Source of the DNA: Actinomadura harenae
GTDB lineage: Bacteria; Actinomycetota; Actinomycetes; Streptosporangiales; Streptosporangiaceae
NCBI RefSeq assembly: GCF_003696215.1
Contig: NZ_RFFG01000036.1
Location: 18,228-82,227 of the forward strand
Length of the DNA: 64,000 nt
Direction: 5' to 3'
Shown here in pieces: positions 28,395 through 35,798 of the stretch (position 1 is the stretch's first letter; every line of letters begins with the position of its first letter). Both the position numbers and the translations under genes were made by a program. The notes under the pieces are model-generated. The model was not told the origin of the DNA. It saw nothing but the letters and a program-made list of their open reading frames with translations, and did no database searches.

Positions 28395-29095
28395 GCTCCA
28401 CCGTCCTGCAGCCCGGACCGTGTCGTGTTCTCCAGAGCCGTGCGGGCGCGGGCCCGGATCTGCTCGGGGAGCCGCGGGCCGAGATGGGCCAGGAACGCCT
28501 CCAGGTAGCGGCAGCGCAGCCCCGGCGGTGTCTCCGGCCGGTCCAGGAACAGCAGGTCATGCGGCGACAGGGCGCGGACCGCGAACATCGGGACCGGGCA
28601 GCGCATCACCGCCAGCCCCCGATTGTGGACGCTGCCGACCTGGCTGGCGGGGTGGAACTCGCCCAGCATCAAGCCCCGCTCGACAAACCCCAGCCGCAGC
28701 GCGGCGTGGCCGCCGTCGATGAACGCTGGGGCGGCGTTGGCGGGAAGGCCGGGGAACAGCGCCAGCAGCGCCGCCTGACTGGCTCGCTGGCCCGGGAACA
28801 GATTCTCGAACAACTCGGCCAACACCGGACCGGCCGCTTCGGCCGCGGTGACATCGTGACGGGACGGGGACAGGGTCACCAGCCACACCAGATCCCGATC
28901 CAGCGCCGGGCCCAGCCGCGGGCAGACCGCGCCGGGCCGGCCGAGGAGCGGATGCGGGCAGGTCACGAACTCCCTAACCCACTGCAGGGCGAGCTCGTAG
29001 TGCGGGTAGGCGGCGAACAGGCCGGGCGCACGCGAAACGCTGGTGAGCGAGTCAGGATCCAGCAGGCCGCTGACCGGCGTGGTGGAGGCGGTCAT
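28391..29095 (-). CDS. DUF6875-like protein in the NRPS operon
   Basis: 234 aa, overlapping both neighbours by ATGA. As far as I recall it matches DUF6875, a family of unknown function seen beside biosynthetic genes. Conserved-looking parts: LALQWVREFVTCPHPLLGRP, LRLGFVERGLMLGEFHPASQ and FAVRALSPHDLLFLD. There is no signal peptide or membrane segment. The MLGEFHP and VHNRGLAVMRCPVP motifs could form a small active site. Its tight coupling between the dioxygenase and the NRPS implies a dedicated role in the pathway, but I cannot say which. Confidence 0.65.
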   Translation of the reverse strand: MTASTTPVSGLLDPDSLTSVSRAPGLFAAYPHYELALQWVREFVTCPHPLLGRPGAVCPRLGPALDRDLVWLVTLSPSRHDVTAAEAAGPVLAELFENLFPGQRASQAALLALFPGLPANAAPAFIDGGHAALRLGFVERGLMLGEFHPASQVGSVHNRGLAVMRCPVPMFAVRALSPHDLLFLDRPETPPGLRCRYLEAFLAHLGPRLPEQIRARARTALENTTRSGLQDGGA

Positions 29096-30051
29096 GACGG
29101 CATGCCCATCGGCGCGCCCAGCAGCGGCCGGGACACGAAACCGGTGGGACCGACCGGCCGATCACCGGCCAGCGTGACCCGGTACAGAACGCGGGCCTGG
29201 CCCGACACTGCCGCGTCGGTCGCGGCGATGTGGGCGGTTGACCGGTTGTCCCAGAACACCACCATCCCCGGCTCCCACCGCACCCGCACCGTGTACTCCG
29301 CCCGGACAGCGTGCTCGAACAGCATGTCCAGCAGCCGACCGCTCTCCGCGGGCGACAGTCCAGCGATCCGGCTCGTGCGGGACGGATTGACAAACAGCGC
29401 CCGCTCGCCTGTCTCCGGGTGCACCCGCACCACCGGATGCAGCGCCACCCGCTCATCGGCCGCGAGCATCCTCATCACCCGCCGGTCCAATTCCTCACCG
29501 GGGACCATCCGGTACCCGGCGAAGAACGAATGCTCCGCTTCCAGGCCGTCTACCAAATCCCGTAGCGGCTCCGACAGGCCCTGGTAGGCGGCCGTCAGGC
29601 TGGTCCACTGGGTGTCGCCGCCGAAGTCGGGCACCACCTCGGCGCGCAGGATCGCACCGGCCGGCGGGTCGACGGCGTGCGACATGTCGGTGTGCCAGCC
29701 GGAGAGCGGGGACGCCCACCGGGTCCGGTAGAACGCTTCAACATCCAAACCGAACAGGTCCCGGTCGATGCCCGGACTGATCGTCAAGATCTCCGGGAAC
29801 TCCTCCAGCTCCCCGCCATGCTGCGGGCGGGACCTGGCCGTCAGCTCCCCGAACCGCCGACCGAACGCCACCTGCTGGCCGTGGTCCAGACGCTGATCGC
29901 GGAAGACGAGTACCTGGTGCTCCAGCAGCGCTGCCCGGATCCCCGCAACCACCTCCTCCGACAGCTCCGCTGCGAGATCCACACCCGTGATCTCCGCGCC
30001 GATGTGGCCGGCGATCCGGGCCACCTCCAACGCCAGTCCTCGCGTCTTCAC
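29092..30051 (-). CDS. TauD/TfdA-family Fe(II)/2-oxoglutarate dioxygenase, first operon gene
   Basis: 319 aa, starting after GGAGGGGAAG. The iron-binding His and Asp are in SGWHTDMSHA (about residue 118), the distal His in NRSTAHIAATD, the 2-oxoglutarate Arg probably in RVLYRVTLAGD. It is the promoter-proximal gene of the NRPS operon and a paralogue of the enzyme at 15.1-16.0 kb. It probably hydroxylates a free amino acid or a carrier-bound residue. Its stop overlaps the next start (ATGA). Confidence 0.9.
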   Translation of the reverse strand: MKTRGLALEVARIAGHIGAEITGVDLAAELSEEVVAGIRAALLEHQVLVFRDQRLDHGQQVAFGRRFGELTARSRPQHGGELEEFPEILTISPGIDRDLFGLDVEAFYRTRWASPLSGWHTDMSHAVDPPAGAILRAEVVPDFGGDTQWTSLTAAYQGLSEPLRDLVDGLEAEHSFFAGYRMVPGEELDRRVMRMLAADERVALHPVVRVHPETGERALFVNPSRTSRIAGLSPAESGRLLDMLFEHAVRAEYTVRVRWEPGMVVFWDNRSTAHIAATDAAVSGQARVLYRVTLAGDRPVGPTGFVSRPLLGAPMGMPS

Positions 30052-30254
30052 GCCTTCCCCTCCTCGCGCATCCCGCTCAGCTCTGCTCAGGCCCAGGCAA
30101 TGCCGGAGGAGAGGGGAAGTCGACCCACGCCGCGTGGGTCAACGGCCAAATGGCCTGACCAGGTGCGGCATCGCCAACCACCGTCTGCGGGTCGGTCGGC
30201 CGAACTACAGTGAGTGCTCCACCACCGGCGGTCGGCGGGAAGGGCAGGCCGGGA
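30052..30254. promoter_or_regulatory. Divergent promoter region of the NRPS operon and its neighbour regulator
   Basis: 203 bases between the start of the first NRPS-operon gene (minus) and the divergent regulator gene (plus). It must hold both promoters. A GTCGACCCACGCCGCGTGGG stretch at 30119-30138 includes CCCACGCCGCGTGGG, a 7-bp palindrome with a 1-base centre, a plausible operator. Confidence 0.5.
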
Positions 30255-31724
30255 GTGTCCACAACGCAGCGTCTCGGCCGGGCCTACGCGACCCGCGAGA
30301 TCGACGAACTCCGCAGATCCATGGCGGCGCACGGTGCCTCACCCCTGCAGATCGCCGCTGTCATCTCGGCCATCCAGCAAGTTCCCCTGCGCGCCGCGCT
30401 ACGGCTGGCTCTCGGGCTGACCCAGCAGGCCGTCGCCGATCTGTACAACCAACGCTGGCCGTCGACTCGGCCCAAGACCGGAAAGAACGTCGGTTATTGG
30501 GAGCAGTGGCAGGGACCAGGCTCCCCACCGTCCACAAGCACCCGCGAACCCTCCTACACCGACCTGCTCCGCCTGGCCGACCTGTATGACTGTCGGCTCG
30601 AGGACTTGTTGACGGGACCGCCGCTGGCCGCCGAAGCTGTAGGCGCGATCCGTGCGATCACCGACGAAGCGTCCGCTGGCAGCGACGAAGGAGACATCAC
30701 GAAACGGCGCACCCTCCTGCAGTCGGGGCTGTATGCCGCCGCCGCTGGTTTCCTACCGGACGCCCGGACCGAGCCCGGCGGGCGGGTCACCGTGCCCGTC
30801 CTCGACCTGGTCGCGACCACCGTGCGGCACGCCCAGCGCCTCGACGACCGCGGCAGCGGAGCCCGCGCCTACGTGGCCGATCAAGCCAGCGTGGTCGACC
30901 GGATGCTGCGCCGTGACACCTACGACACCGCAACCGGTCAGGCGCTGGCCGCCTGCCTGGCACAACTCAGCCAAACCACCGGATTCATGTTCTACGACGC
31001 AGGCCTGGACCCCGGCGCCCGGCGCTGGTACCAGGCAGGGCTGCGCGCGGCGAAGGCCGCAGACGATGCCCCGCTGACCGCCAGCATCCTGTCGCTCATG
31101 AGCAACCAGGCGGCCGGCACCGGGAACCCGGCCGAGGCCATCGACCTCGCCGACGCTGCACGCCGCAGCGCCCGTTCCGCCCCGCCCCTCGTCAGGTCGC
31201 TCATCGCAGCACGCGCCTGCCTCGCCCACGCCGCCGACGGCGACACCGACACGTTCAACCGCACCCGCGATGACGCCTTCACCCTCTTCAACCTCGGGAT
31301 GGACCACACGGAGCCGGTGCCGAGCTGGGCCTATTACATCAGCGAGACCGAACTGGAGGCGATCGTCGGGCGGGGCATGGTCACCCTTGCCCGCCGCACC
31401 TCCAGTACCAGGCCCCAGCAGGGTCTTCTCCAGGACGCCACACGGCTACTGGCCGGCCGGGCACTGACCGACGACCCCGACTACGACAGGTCCGGCCTGC
31501 GCCACAGCGCCTGGCTCGCACTGGCCCACGCCCGAGCCCGAGAACCCGAACGCGCGGTGCTCGCGACCCGGGCCGCACTCAGGAGAGCACCATCGGTGCG
31601 TTCCCTCCGCGGCGACCAACTCCTGCGATCAGTCCGCGGCGAACTCGCCGGACTCTCCGACAAACGGGAGGTCGGCGACACCACAAGGATGCTGGACCAG
31701 TATCTGTCGAGCACCTCAGTGTGA
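30255..31724 (+). CDS. XRE-type regulator with TPR-like C-terminal region
   Basis: 489 aa from GTG 30255 (VSTTQRLGRAYATREIDELR) with GGAAGG upstream. The N-terminal part holds a helix-turn-helix (LRLALGLTQQAVADLYNQRW, then VGYWEQW). A later stretch, PSYTDLLRLADLYDCRLEDL, resembles the end of XRE domains. The long C-terminal half is a helical TPR-like array (RRWYQAGLRAAKAADDAPLT, AIDLADAARRSARSAPPLVR, LAHARAREPERAVLATRAAL). It is transcribed away from the NRPS operon and is the best candidate for its pathway regulator. Confidence 0.75.
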   Translation: MSTTQRLGRAYATREIDELRRSMAAHGASPLQIAAVISAIQQVPLRAALRLALGLTQQAVADLYNQRWPSTRPKTGKNVGYWEQWQGPGSPPSTSTREPSYTDLLRLADLYDCRLEDLLTGPPLAAEAVGAIRAITDEASAGSDEGDITKRRTLLQSGLYAAAAGFLPDARTEPGGRVTVPVLDLVATTVRHAQRLDDRGSGARAYVADQASVVDRMLRRDTYDTATGQALAACLAQLSQTTGFMFYDAGLDPGARRWYQAGLRAAKAADDAPLTASILSLMSNQAAGTGNPAEAIDLADAARRSARSAPPLVRSLIAARACLAHAADGDTDTFNRTRDDAFTLFNLGMDHTEPVPSWAYYISETELEAIVGRGMVTLARRTSSTRPQQGLLQDATRLLAGRALTDDPDYDRSGLRHSAWLALAHARAREPERAVLATRAALRRAPSVRSLRGDQLLRSVRGELAGLSDKREVGDTTRMLDQYLSSTSV

Positions 31725-31842
31725 GACCGGTGCCTGGAAGCCTCACGGAACGCTGGCCGCACATCCGGCGCCCGGGGACTCAGCGTGTCCGGTCATGGCG
31801 GTGGCCATAGGCATGGCGTGATCCCCGATTGACGTCCCCCGG

Positions 31843-32142
31843 CTACGGCCGGTCGTCGCGTGCGGGGGGCTGGATCATCAGCACGTGGGAGATGCCGCCC
31901 TGGTTCACACAGTCCTGGGCAAGGTCGTAGACGTGCCAGTAGTAGTCCAGTGCGGGCCCCACCGCGTTCACTGTCGTCTCGACGGGCGTATAGCGATGCA
32001 ACGGGGTCGAGACACCGTCGTAGGCGAAGCCGAGGTTGTCCTTCGTCAGGATCGTCAGCGGCTGCTCGCCGGTCCACTCGACCCCAACGCGCACCGCCAG
32101 CGCCCTCGGGCAGCGTACCTTCGCCGAAGAAGCCCGCCGCAT
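31843..32142 (-). CDS. Hypothetical protein (about 99 aa)
   Basis: The frame from ATG 32142 has good coding character in its last 75 residues (VEWTGEQPLTILTKDNLGFA, TVNAVGPALDYYWHVYDLAQ, ISHVLMIQPPARDDRP). The first 20 residues are Arg/Ala-rich, so the true start may be internal. It follows the gene at 32203 in the same direction, 60 bases apart, and may share its operon. No family recognised. Confidence 0.5.
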   Translation of the reverse strand: MRRASSAKVRCPRALAVRVGVEWTGEQPLTILTKDNLGFAYDGVSTPLHRYTPVETTVNAVGPALDYYWHVYDLAQDCVNQGGISHVLMIQPPARDDRP

Positions 32143-32202
32143 CCTGCACGCCGCCGTCCGCAGAGCCGAGGCCCCTCAGCGGCCCTCGGCTGGCAGGTTG
32201 TT

Positions 32203-32607
32203 CTATGACCTCGCGACGAGCGAGGCGATGATCTGCGTTGCTGCCTCGGGGACGCGGCTGGCCTTGGCGATGCTGCCGTTGTCGCCGACGAAGAGGCATT
32301 CGGTGTTGTTGGCGCAGCAGCCGCCTCGGCTGATCGGTGACGGTTCACACCAGATCATGCGCCAGTTCCCAGGGTCCTCGGCCTGAATGATCAGGAGGTG
32401 GACCGGTTCGTCATCGGGGTGTCGAAGGTTGCAGCGCAGTCCCGATCGGCTGATGATCTCGGCCTGCAGTTGTTCCAGGTGGTGTTGTCCGGTCGGTGTG
32501 TGGACGGATTCATCTGCAGGGATTCGATGCTCACCGGACGCGCGGTGCTTCCCGTCGGGGCGGTGATTGCGACGTCCCAGCGACTGTGTAGCGAAGAACC
32601 AGGCCAT
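32203..32607 (-). CDS. Hypothetical protein (134 aa)
   Basis: ATG 32607 follows AGGAAG. The N-terminus is basic (FFATQSLGRRNHRPDGKHRA). Then comes HHLEQLQAEIISRSGLRCNL, PVHLLIIQAEDPGNWRMIWC and a Cys-containing turn RGGCCANNTECLF, and it ends in PEAATQIIASLVAR. The Cys pair plus a third Cys could bind metal. It lies downstream of the anti-sigma-like gene at 32706 in the same orientation. Confidence 0.6.
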   Translation of the reverse strand: MAWFFATQSLGRRNHRPDGKHRASGEHRIPADESVHTPTGQHHLEQLQAEIISRSGLRCNLRHPDDEPVHLLIIQAEDPGNWRMIWCEPSPISRGGCCANNTECLFVGDNGSIAKASRVPEAATQIIASLVARS

Positions 32608-32705
32608 GGTCGGCCTTCCTGTCCAGATGCGACGAAGGGGGTGTCTGCTGTTTGGCGTCGAGGCGCATACGGGGCATTGGCGTGTACGCGGCGGGCGAGA
32701 CCCGG

Positions 32706-33239
32706 TCACTCGCTTCCGAGTGCGAAAGCCCGTTCGGGGTCGAGGGCGGTGTAGAGGGGCGCGGCAGGGTCGGCCGGAAGGTCGAACCAGGTGGTCAGAC
32801 GCCCTTGTGGCCGGTCTTCCCAACCCCATGCGGCGGCGTAGGCGCGTACCAGCGCCAGGCCCCGCCCGTGCTCCCCGGGCGGCTCAATGGGGTGGGGCGT
32901 CGCCAGGTGCGGGCGGCTCGGGCCGTCACTGTCAGCAGTTACCTCAACCCGCACGCACCCGGGCATCGCCTCGGATGTGGTCGCGGACGAGCAGTCTTCG
33001 CCGGTCTGGTCGCATGTCCAGGACACGGTGACGCAGTCGCGTCGGGCGGCGTCCCCGCCGTGCACGATCGCGTTGGTGGCCAGCTCGCTGACGCACAGCC
33101 GCGCTCTCTCCACCGCAGGGTGGTCGGCGCCGAGGTGATCGGAGAGCTGCGCGACTGTCCAGTGACGCGCTTGGGCTACCGAGGCGGAGGTGGGCTGCAG
33201 CGCCAGGGTTTGCGGGGAGTGTGGGGCTCGCTCGTTCAT
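32706..33239 (-). CDS. HATPase_c (RsbW-like) ATP-binding regulatory protein
   Basis: 177 aa from ATG 33239. It is a lone GHKL ATPase domain of the anti-sigma/serine-kinase type common in actinomycetes. The N-box is LCVSELATNAIVHGG (about residue 60). The G-box region is PPGEHGRGLALVRAYAAAWG (about residue 135). No sensor, His-phosphoacceptor or membrane part. It is divergent from an XRE-DUF5753 gene across a 177-base gap holding a perfect palindrome. This trio (ATP-binding protein, XRE-DUF5753, DUF397) is a recurring actinomycete arrangement related to whiJ-type loci. Confidence 0.87.
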   Translation of the reverse strand: MNERAPHSPQTLALQPTSASVAQARHWTVAQLSDHLGADHPAVERARLCVSELATNAIVHGGDAARRDCVTVSWTCDQTGEDCSSATTSEAMPGCVRVEVTADSDGPSRPHLATPHPIEPPGEHGRGLALVRAYAAAWGWEDRPQGRLTTWFDLPADPAAPLYTALDPERAFALGSE

Positions 33240-33292
33240 CGGAAGGTCCCGGGTTCGTCGAGCTTTGCAGGGCGGGGGGCTGTAGCGTCTGG

Positions 33293-33312
33293 CTTGTGTC
33301 GTACGACACAAG
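33293..33312. promoter_or_regulatory. Perfect 20-bp palindromic operator candidate
   Basis: Half-site CTTGTGTCGT followed directly by its exact reverse complement. It lies in the divergent gap between the ATP-binding protein (start 33239) and the XRE-DUF5753 regulator (start 33416), in a relatively AT-rich stretch. The XRE protein encoded next to it is the natural candidate ligand. Confidence 0.75.
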
Positions 33313-33415
33313 TACCGTCCCCACTATGACGCCCTCAAGTAGAGCAAGTCTAGTAAAAGATGAGACTCGTAAAACTTGTCCAGCGGAGCCGCTAACCACA
33401 CGACAGGAGCAGGTT

Positions 33416-34273
33416 GTGGCGCAAACTCAGCCGACAGCCCGGGCCCGGCTCGTCGCCAGCACCATGCGCAAGCTGCGCGCCAGTGCGGGTCTCAGCCAGG
33501 CTGAAGTGGCCAAGGAGATGGGGTGGAGCAAGTCGAAGCAGGAGAAGCTCGAGGCAGGCAACCTTGGCGTCCGTCCCAGTGACGCCAGGGCATTGTGCAG
33601 CCTGTACGGGGTCACCGATCCACAGCGCGTGAAGGATCTTGTTGACCTGGCGAAGCGCTCACGCATCCCAGGTTGGTGGTCGGCCTACGGTCTCGGCGCC
33701 GTCCCTGGCTGGTTCGAGCCGTACATCAGCCTGGAGTCCGAGGCTTCGTCGCTCCGGGTGTACCAGCAGGAGTTGATCCATGGACTGCTTCAGACGCCCG
33801 AGTACGCACGATCGGTCGTGCGTGCCTTCGCACCGCGGGCGACGGATGAAGAGGTCGATCAGCGGGTAGATGTCCGTATGCAGCGGCAGGCCCGGCTGGA
33901 GGGCGAGTCGCCCTTGGCGTTGTGGGTGATCCTGAACGAGGCCGCTCTGCGGCGGCCCATCGAAGAGCGCGGGGCGTGGCGAGCGCAACTGAGGTACCTG
34001 CTGGAACGTTGTGAGTTGCCGAACGTGTCGCTCCAGGTCCTTCCGTTCGCGGCCGGACCGCATGCCTCGATGGAGTCCTCCTACGAACTCATGGGGTTCC
34101 CGGAGTCGGCCGATCTGAACGTGCTCTACCTCGAGGCGGGGCAGGCCAGTTCGTACCACGAGGACTCGGTCATCATCGGTCAATACACTGACGTCTTCGA
34201 TCACCTTCGCGGTCAAGCGCTGGACACTCGCCGGTCCAGCGATTTCGTTGCGCATGTCCTCCAGGAAGTTTGA
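33416..34273 (+). CDS. XRE regulator with DUF5753 domain
   Basis: 285 aa from GTG 33416, with AGGAGCAG just upstream. N-terminal Cro/C1 helix-turn-helix (STMRKLRASAGLSQAEVAKE, MGWSKSKQEKLEAG). From about residue 100 the DUF5753 domain: YISLESEASSLRVYQQELIH, GLLQTPEYARSVVRA, LPNVSLQVLPFAAGPHASME, YLEAGQASSYHEDS. It is the DNA-binding half of a pair with the following DUF397 gene; the two overlap by one base (TGATG). In Streptomyces relatives such pairs control development or antibiotic production. No pathway role can be read from sequence alone. Confidence 0.93.
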   Translation: MAQTQPTARARLVASTMRKLRASAGLSQAEVAKEMGWSKSKQEKLEAGNLGVRPSDARALCSLYGVTDPQRVKDLVDLAKRSRIPGWWSAYGLGAVPGWFEPYISLESEASSLRVYQQELIHGLLQTPEYARSVVRAFAPRATDEEVDQRVDVRMQRQARLEGESPLALWVILNEAALRRPIEERGAWRAQLRYLLERCELPNVSLQVLPFAAGPHASMESSYELMGFPESADLNVLYLEAGQASSYHEDSVIIGQYTDVFDHLRGQALDTRRSSDFVAHVLQEV

Positions 34274-34509
34274 TGATGCCTACAGCACCCCGTCAGCGTC
34301 TCACCGGCGTGGACCTCCCGAACGTTACGTGGCGCAAGGCCCGCCGCAGCGGTGGCAGCGGTGGGAGCTGCGTTGAGGTCGCCACGCAGGGCTCGGCTCA
34401 TCTGGCACGTGACTCCAAGGACCCGATGGGCCCGGTGCTCGCCTTCACCGGTGCGGAGTGGGGGGCGCTCCTGTTCGAGGTCAAGGCCGGAGCCCACGAT
34501 CTGAGCTAG
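34273..34509 (+). CDS. DUF397-domain small protein
   Basis: 78 aa from ATG 34273, overlapping the previous stop. The DUF397 signature is complete: VTWRKARRSGGSGGSCVEVA, then ARDSKDPMGPVLAFTGAEW. The family acts with XRE-DUF5753 proteins, probably as an antagonist or partner. A perfect hairpin terminator ends the operon 21 bases after its stop. Confidence 0.92.
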   Translation: MMPTAPRQRLTGVDLPNVTWRKARRSGGSGGSCVEVATQGSAHLARDSKDPMGPVLAFTGAEWGALLFEVKAGAHDLS

Positions 34510-34530
34510 GCGCCGCTCCTGCCGGAGAAG

Positions 34531-34570
34531 GGAGCCTCGACCGTGTAGCGGTCGAGGCTCCTTCGCGTTT
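34531..34570 (+). terminator. Rho-independent-type terminator
   Basis: A perfect 13-bp stem, GGAGCCTCGACCG (34531-34543) paired with 34549-34561, loop TGTAG, followed by TTCGCGTTT. It separates the XRE/DUF397 operon from the peptide/radical-SAM operon. Confidence 0.93.
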
Positions 34571-34617
34571 GAGACAGTCATATCTGACTCGGGATTCATA
34601 ACTTGCGAGTCGGACTA

Positions 34618-34645
34618 TTGACGGTTCGCAGTCCAGGTATCACTT
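34618..34645 (+). promoter_or_regulatory. Candidate promoter of biosynthetic operon 2
   Basis: TTGACG at 34618-34623 matches a -35 hexamer. A weak -10 (TATCAC or the overlapping TCACTT) lies at about 34638-34645, with a rather short spacer. An inverted pair GACTCG/CGAGTC (34586-34591 and 34606-34611) sits just upstream. The gap between the terminator and the small peptide gene must contain the operon promoter. Confidence 0.4.
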
Positions 34646-34678
34646 TGGAGGCACGCGAAGCAGACAGAGGAGACAGTG

Positions 34679-34807
34679 ATGCACCAGGCCTCCCACAGCC
34701 TCATCGGACCCCAGATCGCGGTGTCACGGCGCGCGTCGTCCTCGACGACGACGGCGCTGTCCCGCGGGCGCGTCTGGCCGCTCGCGGACCACTTCCTTAG
34801 CCGCTGA
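34679..34807 (+). CDS. 42-aa peptide, candidate precursor of a radical-SAM pathway
   Basis: ATG 34679 lies 7 bases after GAGGAG, the best ribosome site in the region. The peptide starts MHQASHSLIGPQIAVSRRAS, continues with a Ser/Thr run and ends SRGRVWPLADHFLSR. It has no Cys, one Trp, three His and six Arg. It is first in the operon, 40 bases before the radical SAM gene. This position, length and the dense aromatic/Arg C-terminus are what a RiPP precursor would show. It could instead be a leader peptide or carrier peptide for the ATP-grasp ligase. I do not recognise the family. Confidence 0.6.
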   Translation: MHQASHSLIGPQIAVSRRASSSTTTALSRGRVWPLADHFLSR

Positions 34808-34847
34808 ACCGCCACGGCCCGGCCCTGAGCAGGAGGGGAGTCCCCAC

Positions 34848-35798
34848 ATGCGTGTCTCGGCGATGACCGGCCAACCAGCCCCATGGGACATGGAGTTCGA
34901 CTGGCATCTGACCAACCGGTGCAACTTCTTCTGCGAGTACTGCCACCCGCAGATCCGCACGGTGCTGAATCGCGTGCACCTGGACGAGCCGCCCGCTGAG
35001 CTGGTGGTGGCCCGGTTCGACGCGCTGGGCTCCACCTGCCTGGTGCACCTGTCCGGCGGTGAGCCGTTCCTGTTCCCCGACTTCGTGGCCCTGTGCGAGG
35101 GGCTGACCGAACGGCACTTCATCAGCATCAACACCAACCTCGCCAGCGAGCAGGTCGCAGAGTTCGCGCGCAGGGTCGACCCGGCGCGGGTGGTGAAGAT
35201 CGTCGCGGCGGTCCACGCGCCCGAACGGCGGCGGCTGGGGCTCCAGGTCGAGCAGTACGGACGGGACTACAGGCTGCTGCGTGATGCCGGGTTCGACGTC
35301 GACGCGCTGTACGTGCTGTACCCGCCGCTGCTGCCGACGCTGGCCGAGGACCTGGCAGCGCTGGAAGCGGCCGGTGTCGACCATGTGCGCTGCAAGGTGT
35401 TCAAGGGCGTGTACGACGACGGAAGCGGCAAGCGCCGCTACCCCGAGGGGTACAGCGACGCCGAGAAGGCGGTGATCCTGGCGAACTCGGGCGAGTACCG
35501 ATTCAACAAGCCGTACCTGGACGGCATGTCGTCGTTCCGGGGCCAGGCGTGTTCGGCGGGGGTGACCTCGTTCAAGGTGATGGTGACCGGTGAGGTGCGC
35601 CGGTGCGCGTCGGTGCCGACCGGCTACGGGAACATGTACGAGGGGACGTTCACTCCTGCCGTCGCCTCGACGCCGTGCCCGGCACGGCGGGTCTTGGTGC
35701 TGTCGCAGTGCCTGGCGTACCTGGACTCCCCTCCCGAGCTTCCGCCGCCCGCCGACGACGCCGGCGGGGACGCCTCGACGAGGCGGGCGCGATCATGA
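34848..35798 (+). CDS. Radical SAM enzyme with a short SPASM-like C-terminus
   Basis: 316 aa, ATG after AGGAGGGGAG. The radical SAM motif is CNFFCEYC (residues about 24-31), preceded by DWHLTNR; then HLSGGEPFLFPDF (GGE motif). Four Cys near the C-terminus (QACSAG, RRCASVPTGYGNMYEG, STPCPARR, LSQCLAYL) could hold an auxiliary 4Fe-4S cluster as in peptide-modifying SPASM enzymes. It presumably starts radical chemistry on the upstream peptide or on an amino acid. It overlaps the next gene by ATGA. No RRE-type peptide-binding domain is evident. Confidence 0.9.
   Translation: MRVSAMTGQPAPWDMEFDWHLTNRCNFFCEYCHPQIRTVLNRVHLDEPPAELVVARFDALGSTCLVHLSGGEPFLFPDFVALCEGLTERHFISINTNLASEQVAEFARRVDPARVVKIVAAVHAPERRRLGLQVEQYGRDYRLLRDAGFDVDALYVLYPPLLPTLAEDLAALEAAGVDHVRCKVFKGVYDDGSGKRRYPEGYSDAEKAVILANSGEYRFNKPYLDGMSSFRGQACSAGVTSFKVMVTGEVRRCASVPTGYGNMYEGTFTPAVASTPCPARRVLVLSQCLAYLDSPPELPPPADDAGGDASTRRARS

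Noticed and set aside
21000..28508. Very long plus-strand open frames (up to 1124 aa) opposite the NRPS.
   Set aside because: They are repetitive Gly/Arg/Gln-rich shadows of the NRPS codons; all domain signatures lie on the minus strand.
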